Made by a program: the position numbers and the translations under genes. From NCBI GenBank assembly GCA_913057215.1, contig CAJXNQ010000005.1:1-64000 (forward strand): DNA of 64,000 bases. The letters run 5' to 3'. Each line of letters begins with the position of its first letter. Position 1 is the first letter of the stretch. The stretch is from an uncultured Gammaproteobacteria bacterium (GTDB lineage: Bacteria; Pseudomonadota; Gammaproteobacteria; Pseudomonadales; Litorivicinaceae). Shown here piece by piece: positions 1 to 7,180 of the stretch. The notes beneath the pieces were generated by a model. It made no database searches and was not told where the DNA came from. It saw only the letters and a list, made by a program, of their open reading frames with translations.

Positions 1-122
1 GCGAAAAGGACTCCTTTCCAGCAAACATTGGATTGCATTCTTCAGGATTTATTTTGCTTCCAGTATCATTTGGCGGTTTTTTAGGCGGTGCGTTTATGAT
101 TTTGATGCAGATTCTTGGGTAA
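1..122 (+). CDS. 3' end of an unidentified membrane protein gene (partial)
   Basis: An open frame enters from the left edge (first whole codon at base 3) and ends with TAA at 120-122, giving about 39 residues. The tail is hydrophobic and glycine-rich, with residues such as FILLPVSFGGFLGG followed by FMILMQILG, which looks like a last transmembrane segment. It converges on the small leftward gene that ends at 128, so the two stop codons lie a few bases apart. The base composition is AT-rich like the integrase, so it probably belongs to the same mobile element. The family cannot be named from this fragment, and a chance open frame is not fully excluded. Confidence 0.45.
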   Translation, partial: EKDSFPANIGLHSSGFILLPVSFGGFLGGAFMILMQILG

Positions 123-127
123 ATTGA

Positions 128-343
128 TTAGTTCAATATTCGCTTTTTGAACCAGACGAAAATGCGGTATTTGTAGTCATTATATTCCTCCTTTATCGCC
201 GTCTCAATATGTAATCCGCATATCTCCCAACCATCTTTTCCTTTTTCGTTGAGTGCGTCTTCTATTTCTTTCGAACTCGGGTTTTCGGGATAGTATGTTT
301 GGCATTTATACTGAAATCCGTCTTTGTATGTTTTTGCATTCAT
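128..343 (-). CDS. small DUF4177-like hypothetical protein
   Basis: A 71-residue soluble protein. The central pattern ALNEKGKDGWEICGLH followed by a C-terminal YRIFVWFKKR strand resembles the DUF4177 family, whose members carry a short helix, a GWE motif and a final F-K-R strand; the function of that family is unknown. Its ATG shares one base with the TAA of the upstream integrase gene (TAATG), so the two are probably cotranscribed and translationally coupled. It shares the AT-rich composition of the element. I infer that it is cargo or an accessory gene of the integrative element; nothing in the sequence points to an excisionase. Confidence 0.7.
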   Translation of the reverse strand: MNAKTYKDGFQYKCQTYYPENPSSKEIEDALNEKGKDGWEICGLHIETAIKEEYNDYKYRIFVWFKKRILN

Positions 344-1674
344 TACTTTTTCCTCTTGCTTTGTAGCATATCAATATTAAGTTCGCCTTCCAATTGGGAG
401 GCGTAATGCCTTTCAATCATTTCAACACTTGTTCGAGCATTCTTTGCAAGCGTTATGTAGTCGATATTTTCGCCTTCTGTCAGTCTAAACATAATGCAGG
501 TGTGGCGTAGAGAGTAAATTGTTCTGTCTTCGTCGTTCGCACCCTGCTTCAAATCTGCGTGCCAAGTCAGCACATCGAATTGTCTCTGTAGTTGTTTAAG
601 TGCGTAGTCTCTTTGTAGGTTTGGGTAGAACAGATAGTCTTCTGCACGAACCATAGGGACTTTTTTCTTCTTCTTCGTCTTCTCGTCTTCAACTTCGATT
701 TGGTATTTTGCTTTATTGTATTCAGTAAGTCGTTCATATACCTCAACTGCCATTTCCATAGTTGCTATTGGTTTGTCTTTCTTCTTGCTGGGTGGCAAGT
801 TAAGGACAAGATAGTTGTGTGTTCCCTTCTTCACTTCTATGTGTTTGTGCTGAAGGTTCTTAATGTCTGTCGGGCGGATAAATGAGGTGGACATAAAGAT
901 AATCAGTTCGTAAAGTTCCCGTTCGATTTTGATTTTTCTTAATAGCCTGCCTTCTGTAGTTTCGCCTTCTTTGAACAGCGTTCTGCCTTTGCTCTCTATA
1001 ACTCGTTCTTCAAATCGTTTGCCAATAAGAGATTTTGCTCGTCTGTGTAGAAGGTTGTATTCCTTGCTGTTGAAGTAGCCTCTGGCTTTGCTTTCAGCCT
1101 TAAATTTTGGAGTGGCTGGGGTGTTATTGATGTATCGCATTTTGTGTGCGTATGCGAGAACACGCTTGGCTAACTTTAGGTATTGAAGTGTTGTGTCTGC
1201 ACTAATTTTCTCGTTTTGCCGTTTAAGGTGATGTAGGAATGTCTGTAGTGTGTCGTAATAAATTGATGCAACCTCAGTTTTGTTGAGATTTTTGAAAACT
1301 GGTTTGTTCAGTCTCAATCGCGCTATTTGTGCAGTAGTCTTCGTAAGTTCGTTTCTTTCAACTTGATTGTCCATTTCGTTGAGCATCTGTAATGCAACTT
1401 TACGGAATGTCATTGTGGTGTTGAGCGATTCGCCATCATAGTCTCTGCGCAATAAGTCGTTGTAAAAGTCTTTGGCGAAGTTGAGTGCGTCTCTTTTGTT
1501 TTCAGTCTTTGTGCTTCGTTTCAGTATCTTTCCGTTCATATAGCATCTTACTTGCCAATACGAACTTGCGTGTGTTTTGAAGATTGTGAGTTTTTTTGGA
1601 TAGTGAGGAACGGCAGTAATAGTGTCTGCTATTGGAGTAGTGCGATGCTTTGTTGTTGCGTTTGATGCTGCCAT
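343..1674 (-). CDS. tyrosine recombinase / phage-type integrase
   Basis: A 443-residue site-specific recombinase that would integrate or excise the element next to it. The N-terminal half (about 25-190) holds an arm-binding and SAM-like core-binding region; the catalytic domain follows. Visible catalytic residues are the first arginine in FIRPTDIKNL (about 267), the Arg-His pair in YSLRHTC (about 390-391) and the nucleophile tyrosine in ERHYAS (about 424). The usual box III histidine is not obvious: the segment reads AKNARTSVEM. I chose the ATG at 1674 over the TTG one codon upstream. The gene lies about 120 bp from the 3' end of tRNA-Arg, the usual place for an integrase beside its attachment site. 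AT-rich codon use differs sharply from the genes to the right. Confidence 0.9.
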   Translation of the reverse strand: MAASNATTKHRTTPIADTITAVPHYPKKLTIFKTHASSYWQVRCYMNGKILKRSTKTENKRDALNFAKDFYNDLLRRDYDGESLNTTMTFRKVALQMLNEMDNQVERNELTKTTAQIARLRLNKPVFKNLNKTEVASIYYDTLQTFLHHLKRQNEKISADTTLQYLKLAKRVLAYAHKMRYINNTPATPKFKAESKARGYFNSKEYNLLHRRAKSLIGKRFEERVIESKGRTLFKEGETTEGRLLRKIKIERELYELIIFMSTSFIRPTDIKNLQHKHIEVKKGTHNYLVLNLPPSKKKDKPIATMEMAVEVYERLTEYNKAKYQIEVEDEKTKKKKKVPMVRAEDYLFYPNLQRDYALKQLQRQFDVLTWHADLKQGANDEDRTIYSLRHTCIMFRLTEGENIDYITLAKNARTSVEMIERHYASQLEGELNIDMLQSKRKK

Positions 1675-1744
1675 CAATCTACATCCGTTTCTAAATCTTC
1701 ATATGCGACAGATACTTACGATTTAGATTAGTGTAGTTTAGAAA

Positions 1745-1770
1745 AGTAGTATAGTCAAAACTATACTACT
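1745..1770. repeat. 11-bp inverted repeat between integrase and tRNA-Arg
   Basis: Bases 1745-1755 and 1760-1770 are perfect reverse complements (AGTAGTATAGT and ACTATACTACT) separated by four bases. A second imperfect pair (TCTAAATC at 1690-1697 and GATTTAGA at 1720-1727) lies closer to the integrase start. The position, between the recombinase promoter region and the presumed att site, suggests an operator or recombinase/excisionase binding sites. It has no U-tract and does not look like a terminator. Confidence 0.55.
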
Positions 1771-1795
1771 CGAAAACGCTGTAAGCCTTGTATAA

Positions 1796-1872
<77 letters not shown>

Positions 1873-2211
1873 ATTGCGAAGATGCCGAAGTTTATGACTT
1901 CAACGCTTCTATATTGTTAAGTATATCAGCAATAGAGAAGAAGGGCCGCATGTCGCGGCCAGAGGCTAAGAATCTGAGGCTGAACGCCCTGTTCCCCATC
2001 GGGTGGATTAGATTTTTATTTTCGAGAAGACTTATGATCAGGGCGTGCAGTCACGTGAAAGCCTACGAGGATCAAAAGACCTTCCCCGAACGCATCGTGA
2101 ATGTCTTCAAACAATTCTGCTGTGATATGCGACACAGCAAAGGCTGCAACCAAAGACCAGTGAGAGACTCATAAGAATGGGTCCCAAACGACTAGACTTT
2201 TGCCACATGTG
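1873..2211. other. intergenic region upstream of tRNA-Arg
   Basis: About 340 bases without a convincing gene. It holds one clear hairpin, GGCCGC (1944-1949) with GCGGCC (1955-1960) around a 5-base loop. Read leftward it is followed by CTTCTTCTCT, so it may end transcripts coming from the PepSY gene before tRNA-Arg. The tRNA promoter must lie in about 1880-1940, but no strong -35/-10 pair is visible. Nothing recognisable was found from 1961 to 2211. Confidence 0.5.
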
Positions 2212-2484
2212 TCAGTCACGTTCATCACTGATGACTTCGAGTGTAACTGCATGAACATAGAGTTCTCGGCGCTGCCCTTTATCATCTAGAGCATAGACCT
2301 CAAAGCAGCCATCTTCAGTTTTTATTCGTCTTACCTCCCACCCCTGCGCAGTGAAATGCATTTTTACCTCGTCTCTGCTTTTTATATCCGCTTGATCCGT
2401 GCCGCTGCAACGGTAGTCATCATCGGATGCCCAAACAGAGCCAGTGATCATTAATATAGGTAGTAAAACGTGATGAATACGCAT
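2212..2484 (-). CDS. PepSY-domain periplasmic protein
   Basis: A 90-residue exported protein. Residues 1-19 form a typical Sec signal peptide ending in VWA-S. The mature part shows the PepSY pattern: an initial helix (SRDEVKMHFTAQGWEV), a strand with basic residues (RRIKTEDGCFEVYALD) and a last strand (RRELYVHAVTLEVI). PepSY domains are small periplasmic modules found alone or next to peptidases and sensor kinases; single-domain members like this have no settled function. Two cysteines (in YRCSG and DGCFE) could form a disulfide. Upstream, and divergent, lies the membrane-tethered LuxR-type regulator at 2603. The pairing suggests, without proof, a common stress or envelope response. Confidence 0.75.
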   Translation of the reverse strand: MRIHHVLLPILMITGSVWASDDDYRCSGTDQADIKSRDEVKMHFTAQGWEVRRIKTEDGCFEVYALDDKGQRRELYVHAVTLEVISDERD

Positions 2485-2602
2485 GGGTTACACTCCTTTT
2501 TGTGTTGATGCATGTCGTGGAACTCATTGTCCGGAAAGCAATGGCGAAGTCTGTAAACTTGAGTTGAAGTGATCTAAACCACGGGCTATAAACTTTAGGT
2601 AT

Positions 2603-3124
2603 ATGAAAAGTGCGCTAAGAAAAGATTGGATCGCTCGACTGACTATGGTTGTACTTGCAGCCTGTTGCAGCTTCTTTGCGTTGGATGTGGCTTTCGATCT
2701 AACAGACATGCGTGAGGCTGATACGCTCAGTTGGGTTCACCTCGTCGTTGAATTTTTTGCGACCCTCAGTATTGTCGCGGCTCTATTTTTATTGAGGGAT
2801 TACGTCCGTTTGAGTCGGGCCGATGAGGCGAGCCTGCAAGAATCGCTTGATCAGGTGAGACGAGGGATTAATCAGCTTATTTTAGATCGCATACAGCAGC
2901 TTCGACTGACGCAAGCGGAGCAGGAGGTGGCTCTATTTATCGTTAAGGGTTATGGATTATCTGAAGTAGCGTCTCTTCGCGGAACCAGCGAGGGGACGGC
3001 CAAGGCACAAGCCCATGCGGTCTATCAAAAAGCGGGAGTGTCCTCGCGCTCCGAGCTTATTTTACATTGCATAGATGAGATTGTGGGTGATGAGGCGGTG
3101 ATGGAATATCGCTCAGTGCTGTAA
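2603..3124 (+). CDS. membrane-anchored LuxR-type transcriptional regulator
   Basis: A 173-residue protein with an unusual order: two predicted transmembrane helices (about 12-32 and 45-65), a charged linker that could be a coiled coil (about 70-100), then a LuxR/GerE helix-turn-helix at about 100-155. The HTH is recognised by LTQAEQEVALFIVKGYGLSEVA and the following recognition-helix region GTSEGTAKAQAHAVYQKAGV, which match the LTxxExEVL and T-V-K-x-H-x-x-x-I-Y-x-K-L pattern of the family. It has no receiver, PAS or autoinducer domain. It probably binds DNA while tethered in the inner membrane, with the signal sensed by the short membrane part. It is divergent from the PepSY gene, a possible target. 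DNA targets cannot be told from the sequence. Confidence 0.8.
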   Translation: MKSALRKDWIARLTMVVLAACCSFFALDVAFDLTDMREADTLSWVHLVVEFFATLSIVAALFLLRDYVRLSRADEASLQESLDQVRRGINQLILDRIQQLRLTQAEQEVALFIVKGYGLSEVASLRGTSEGTAKAQAHAVYQKAGVSSRSELILHCIDEIVGDEAVMEYRSVL

Positions 3125-3401
3125 TGTGATCGGAGTTAGGCGGTCCAGTGACCGGTTATCTGTGACTTCGATAGATTAGTGTTCCTAAATGAAAATTCTC
3201 CTGATGTTCAGTCTGACTTTGAAATTCGAGCAGCTGATAAATTGGTTTGAACGTTTAGCACTTTGGATTTCTGGCACTTTGCTTTCGGAAAGCTTCAATC
3301 TATTCAGCTAACCAACAGGCGCAACCAATGCGGCACTCGGTGAGGTCAGCCGGTTGATTTATAACCAATACCCCCTAAGTCACACATAAAAGGAGAGTTC
3401 A

Positions 3402-3560
3402 ATGCCGTATTTAATTGGAATTGCTGTGTGGGTGCTGGCGGGCGTCGTCGCCGAGTTATTGGGTGGTCAATTTATGTCCGGGAAGGTCTTCGTATTTGGT
3501 GGGCTTGCAGCAGCAGTTGTTGCAGGTGTGGCCATGACATTTCAAACGAAGACAGAATAA
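3402..3560 (+). CDS. 52-aa small membrane protein
   Basis: A short gene with a strong ribosome site (AGGAGAG at 3391-3397, four bases before the ATG). The product is almost entirely hydrophobic: one helix at about 3-21 (LIGIAVWVLAGVVAELL), a short loop (GGQFMSGK), and a second helix at about 29-46, ending in a polar tail (QTKTE). This is a hairpin membrane protein with both ends probably on the same side. The family is not recognised. It stands alone between the LuxR-type gene and a cytochrome c gene, about 280 bp after the first, in a stretch otherwise without features. The SD spacing and clean codon structure make it likely to be real. Confidence 0.65.
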   Translation: MPYLIGIAVWVLAGVVAELLGGQFMSGKVFVFGGLAAAVVAGVAMTFQTKTE

Positions 3561-3641
3561 AGCGCGCAGTGCCGTGGCGCGAAAGCGCAGGCCGCAGTAT
3601 AATTTAGCGCACATTTTTGGATATGAAGGATGAGGTGTCCA

Positions 3642-4049
3642 ATGACCCGAATCATTGCCGTACTTGGCGCACTCATGGCCGGCACAGTGTTCGCTGTGAC
3701 CGATGATGCAAGCGCCGTTCTCGAACGACTCAAATCGCCTGCAACAGTGTGCGTGATGGGAGATCCCTGTTCAGAAAATATTGGTCAGGCGACAACAACT
3801 GTAGCGACAAGCCGCAGTGGTGAGGACGTATACAACGGCGCCTGCGCGGCTTGTCATAATTCAGGTGCCGCCGGTGCACCGAAGCTGGCCGATGCCGCTG
3901 GTTGGGCCGGCCGTGTTGATAAGGGTATGGATACACTGGTGAAGCACGTGGTTGAAGGTTACAACGCCATGCCTGCAATGGGATTGTGTGCTGATTGTTC
4001 TGAGCAAGAAATCACGGATGCAGTCGCATTCATGGTGGATTCACTGTAG
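3642..4049 (+). CDS. cytochrome c (c5-like), periplasmic
   Basis: A 135-residue exported monohaem cytochrome. Residues 1-18 (MTRIIAVLGALMAGTVFA) are a signal peptide. The haem attachment motif CAACH lies in YNGACAACHNSGAAGAPKL, and the distal methionine is probably the one in NAMPAMGLCADCSEQEI, a typical class I c5 arrangement including the second CxxC pair (CADC) seen in cytochrome c5 proteins. It would carry electrons in the periplasm. I placed the start at 3642 rather than the in-frame ATG at 3630, because GAGG at 3632-3635 is then correctly spaced as ribosome site and the signal peptide begins cleanly. It ends just before the bidirectional terminator shared with nagZ. Confidence 0.85.
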   Translation: MTRIIAVLGALMAGTVFAVTDDASAVLERLKSPATVCVMGDPCSENIGQATTTVATSRSGEDVYNGACAACHNSGAAGAPKLADAAGWAGRVDKGMDTLVKHVVEGYNAMPAMGLCADCSEQEITDAVAFMVDSL

Positions 4050-4066
4050 ACAACCAGATCGCACGA

Positions 4067-5092
4067 TTAAGACGGCCGATCCCACGTGGGATCGGCCGTT
4101 TTCGTTTGTGTACCCATGCGAGCCTGAAGTTTCGCAATCTGATGAGTGCGGGCTTCAGATGAGAGAGGTTGCAGAGATTCTAGAGATTCTCGCACCATCC
4201 GCGGCTCGCCGGCAGCCAGCACGGCGCGGTGGCGCTCTTCGTTCGACCCGTTGGAAAACAGTGCGAGGTCAACGCCCGCATTCAACGTGTTTTCAATACG
4301 CGCCTCGATGCTCCCTTCAATGGCTGCCATGGTAAGACAATCTGAGATGATCATCGGATCATTGAAATGTTCACGAATGGCATTGATTGAGGCGGTCGAT
4401 GTCGTGACCGGCTGGTCGTCCCAAGCACTGAGCACAACGTGAGCGGTCATCATCCAACGGGTCCCTGAGATTGCACGAAAAGGAACCCAGTCTGTCTGCT
4501 CGAGCACCTCGACAGGCGTATCGATGGTTGCAAGTCCATAATGGGTGTCTTTGGTTACACGCCCCATTCCTGGAACATGCTTCAAAATGCCCATGACTCC
4601 AGTGCGGCTGAGTCCGTCTAAAAACGCTGTTGCCAAGGGGACCACTTCAGCAGGGGTTTCACCAAAGGCGCGATCGCCGATAACGGGGTCAGCGGCTGGG
4701 TCAAATAAATCGACGACGGGGCTGCAAGTGTGCGTTATGCCGAGATCCGCCAGCTGATCGCCGATGATTTGGCCAAGTAGGTTGGCAGCCTCCAGTCCAT
4801 GAAACTGATGACGTCGCCACAGCTTTCCGATGGAGAGAGCCGATGGCAGAGCAGGCCAGTGTGGGGACTTCAGGCGTTGGACCCGTCCGCCTTCTTGGTC
4901 GATGAGGATCGCAGTGTCCTCGCCCAAGTGTTCTCGGACTTGGGCGGTGAGGGCTCTGACCTGATTCGGGGTATCGATGTTTCGTGAAAATAAAATCACA
5001 CCATAGGGCTGCAGCTCGGGGAGCCATTGGACCTCCTGTTGTGTCAGGACTGTTCCATCAAGGCCAATCACAATCGGTCGAGTCAGTGTCAT
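4067..5092 (-). CDS. nagZ: beta-N-acetylhexosaminidase, glycoside hydrolase family 3
   Basis: A 341-residue cytoplasmic enzyme that removes N-acetylglucosamine from anhydromuropeptides during peptidoglycan recycling. GH3 landmarks are all present: IDQEGGRVQRL near residue 64; the NagZ loop KHVPGMGRVTKDTH near 168, in which the Asp-x-His acid/base dyad (DTH) is kept although the usual PGHG reads PGMG; and the nucleophile aspartate in IISDCLTMAAI. The length matches single-domain NagZ. The start codon overlaps the rep stop (ATGA), so it is the last gene of the imuA-imuB-rep-nagZ operon. Oddly, its final residues (TADPTWDRPS) are encoded by the transcription terminator palindrome, so the C-terminus is probably not functionally constrained. 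Confidence 0.93.
   Translation of the reverse strand: MTLTRPIVIGLDGTVLTQQEVQWLPELQPYGVILFSRNIDTPNQVRALTAQVREHLGEDTAILIDQEGGRVQRLKSPHWPALPSALSIGKLWRRHQFHGLEAANLLGQIIGDQLADLGITHTCSPVVDLFDPAADPVIGDRAFGETPAEVVPLATAFLDGLSRTGVMGILKHVPGMGRVTKDTHYGLATIDTPVEVLEQTDWVPFRAISGTRWMMTAHVVLSAWDDQPVTTSTASINAIREHFNDPMIISDCLTMAAIEGSIEARIENTLNAGVDLALFSNGSNEERHRAVLAAGEPRMVRESLESLQPLSSEARTHQIAKLQARMGTQTKTADPTWDRPS
4072..4103. terminator. bidirectional terminator, inside the nagZ 3' coding end
   Basis: A perfect 28-bp palindrome spans 4072-4099 (ACGGCCGATCCCAC and its reverse complement), followed on the plus strand by TTTTC. It would end transcripts of the cytochrome gene (stop at 4049) and, more weakly, of the leftward nagZ. 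The nagZ stop codon lies beyond it at 4067-4069, so the hairpin encodes the last ten residues of NagZ. Confidence 0.85.
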
Positions 5093-7143
5093 CTGTCTCC
5101 TCCAAGCATTGCATGCAAGGCATCAAGCGTATTTTGGCCCTTTTGTCGTGTCAGTTCTGGATCCTCGGCTTGGCGGCCTTGCCAGTGAATATGGGCATCC
5201 GGTAATTCGTCTAAGAATCGGCTGGGTGTCGTTTCCAACATCTCACCAAATTGTTTTCTTTTTTGAGCGTAGGTGATCGTCAAATGCTGTTGTGCTCGCG
5301 TGATCCCGACGTACATCAGTCTCCGCTCCTCCTCAATGGTGTCACTCTCAATGGCATTTCTGTGAGGAAGAAGCTCTTCCTCTACACCCATGAGAAAAAC
5401 TTGGGGAAACTCGAGTCCTTTTGCGGCGTGAAGTGTCGCAAGCTGCACCCGATCGCTGTCATCCTCCTCTTCCTCTCGTTCAAGAAGATCCCGGAGAACC
5501 AATTTTCGAATGGCAGCCTCAACGGCGCTGTCATCTGCGGTCTCGTCGAACTCTTCTGCGTCGTCGGCATCGCGACCGCGATTTAAATCGTTCTGCAAAG
5601 CGTCCATCAGTTGCATGACATTGCCCCAGCGTCTCTCGGCCATCGCCTCAGATGAGCTCTGATCGGATAACCAGCCGCGGTAATTCATGGTGTCCAGTAA
5701 TTCATGGATTCCCCTCAGCCCGTCGCCCGCGAGGAGGGCGCGGCGGGCACAGTCCAGCATCTCATGAAACTGGGTCAATCGTTTGTGTGCCTCGGGCTCG
5801 AGCTGCGATGCCAGTCCAATTTCAGTGATGCAGGGGTACAAAGGTTGGTGTCGCTGGTGTGCATAGTGACCCAGCACTTCCAAAGTCGTGGGGCCAATAC
5901 GGCGCCTGGGCACATTGACGATCCGAAGCAAGGCATTGTCATCATCTGGATTGATGAGCAATCTGAGATATGCCATCAGGTCGCGAATTTCCGAGCGGGC
6001 AAAAAAGCTGGTCCCGCCGGTGAGCTTGTAGGGGATTTTGAAGTGCTGCAATTTGAATTCAAGAATCCGCGCCTGATGATTGCTTCGATAGAGCACTGCA
6101 AAATCGGCGAACCGCCGTTTCTGATTCAGCCGCCGTTCGAGAATCATCGACGCAATACGCTCAGCTTCATCCTCATCGGTGCGCGCCGGTAAAATATCGA
6201 TGACATCGCCGAAACCTTTTTCACTCCACAGTGTCTTTTCAAAAATGTGCGGATTGTTTGCAATGAGCGTGTTGGCGGTTTCTAAAATCACACGTGTCGA
6301 TCGATAATTCTGTTCAAGCTTGATGACTTTGAGCGTTGGGTAGTCTCGACTCAGTGCATTCAGGTTTTCAGGCCGTGCACCGCGCCAGGCATAAATGGAT
6401 TGATCGTCATCACCGACAATGGTCAATGCGCCAGAGAGTTGGGTGAGTTGTTTGACGAGCTCATACTGAATCCCGTTCGTATCTTGATACTCGTCGACCA
6501 AAAGATAGCGGATTCGAGTTTGCCATTTGGCCAAGATCTCAGGATGGCTCTTGAATAAGAGCACTGGTTTTAAGATGAGATCATCAAAATCAACGGCATT
6601 ACAGGCGCGCAAATAGCGGTCGTATTCGGTATACGTACTTGCTGCTAAAACAGCCTCAGGCGTGTCGGCATGATCGAGCGCCTGCTCGGGTGACAGCCCA
6701 TCATTTTTCCATTGAGAAATGTGGTGCTGTACGGCAGCGATTGCGTCCTTATCATCAAGGTTCTCGCGCTTCATCAAATCAGAGAGCACAGACTTGGCAT
6801 CGTCTTGATCAAGAATGGAAAACCCGGATTTTAAGCCAACTGCGGGCGCTTCGCGTCGTAAGAGGTTGAGACCAAAGGTATGAAAGGTTGAGACCGTTAA
6901 TCCCCGCGAGTGCTCTTTCGATGTGATTTGGCTGATGCGTTCGCGCATCTCGCGGGCGGCTTTATTGGTAAATGTGACCGCGGTAATTTGACGCGCAGGG
7001 ATCTCAGCGTTGGCAATGAGCCAGGCAATCTTGTGTGTGATCACACTGGTTTTACCGCTGCCTGCGCCGGCAAGGACGAGAAGCGGTGAGCCAAGATGCG
7101 TGATGGCATCTTGTTGTCTTGGGTTAAAACGGGATAGGTCCAC
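5089..7143 (-). CDS. rep: UvrD/Rep-family DNA helicase, Rep-like
   Basis: A 684-residue superfamily 1A 3'-5' helicase. The N-terminus (FNPRQQDAITHLGSPLLVL) and Walker A AGAGSGKT (about 25-32) are followed by TNKAAREM (motif Ia), DEYQDTN (motif II), GDDDQSIYAWRGA (motif III), QNYRST (motif IV), TLHAAKGLEF (motif V) and VGITRAQQHL (motif VI). The length and these motifs fit Rep (about 670 residues) better than UvrD (about 720). Rep removes proteins ahead of the replication fork. It starts 37 bp after the imuB stop, so it is probably read from the SOS promoter before imuA, which would make a fork-clearing helicase DNA-damage inducible here. It overlaps nagZ by 4 bp. Confidence 0.93.
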   Translation of the reverse strand: MDLSRFNPRQQDAITHLGSPLLVLAGAGSGKTSVITHKIAWLIANAEIPARQITAVTFTNKAAREMRERISQITSKEHSRGLTVSTFHTFGLNLLRREAPAVGLKSGFSILDQDDAKSVLSDLMKRENLDDKDAIAAVQHHISQWKNDGLSPEQALDHADTPEAVLAASTYTEYDRYLRACNAVDFDDLILKPVLLFKSHPEILAKWQTRIRYLLVDEYQDTNGIQYELVKQLTQLSGALTIVGDDDQSIYAWRGARPENLNALSRDYPTLKVIKLEQNYRSTRVILETANTLIANNPHIFEKTLWSEKGFGDVIDILPARTDEDEAERIASMILERRLNQKRRFADFAVLYRSNHQARILEFKLQHFKIPYKLTGGTSFFARSEIRDLMAYLRLLINPDDDNALLRIVNVPRRRIGPTTLEVLGHYAHQRHQPLYPCITEIGLASQLEPEAHKRLTQFHEMLDCARRALLAGDGLRGIHELLDTMNYRGWLSDQSSSEAMAERRWGNVMQLMDALQNDLNRGRDADDAEEFDETADDSAVEAAIRKLVLRDLLEREEEEDDSDRVQLATLHAAKGLEFPQVFLMGVEEELLPHRNAIESDTIEEERRLMYVGITRAQQHLTITYAQKRKQFGEMLETTPSRFLDELPDAHIHWQGRQAEDPELTRQKGQNTLDALHAMLGGDR

Positions 7144-7180
7144 GGGCGTCGTCCTGAATACTCACGTGAAGTGTAGCAGG

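Noticed and set aside
4067-5092. NagZ as an inactive homologue because PGHG reads PGMG
   Set aside because: The catalytic Asp-x-His dyad (DTH) and nucleophile Asp are intact; the changed histidine is not part of the dyad.
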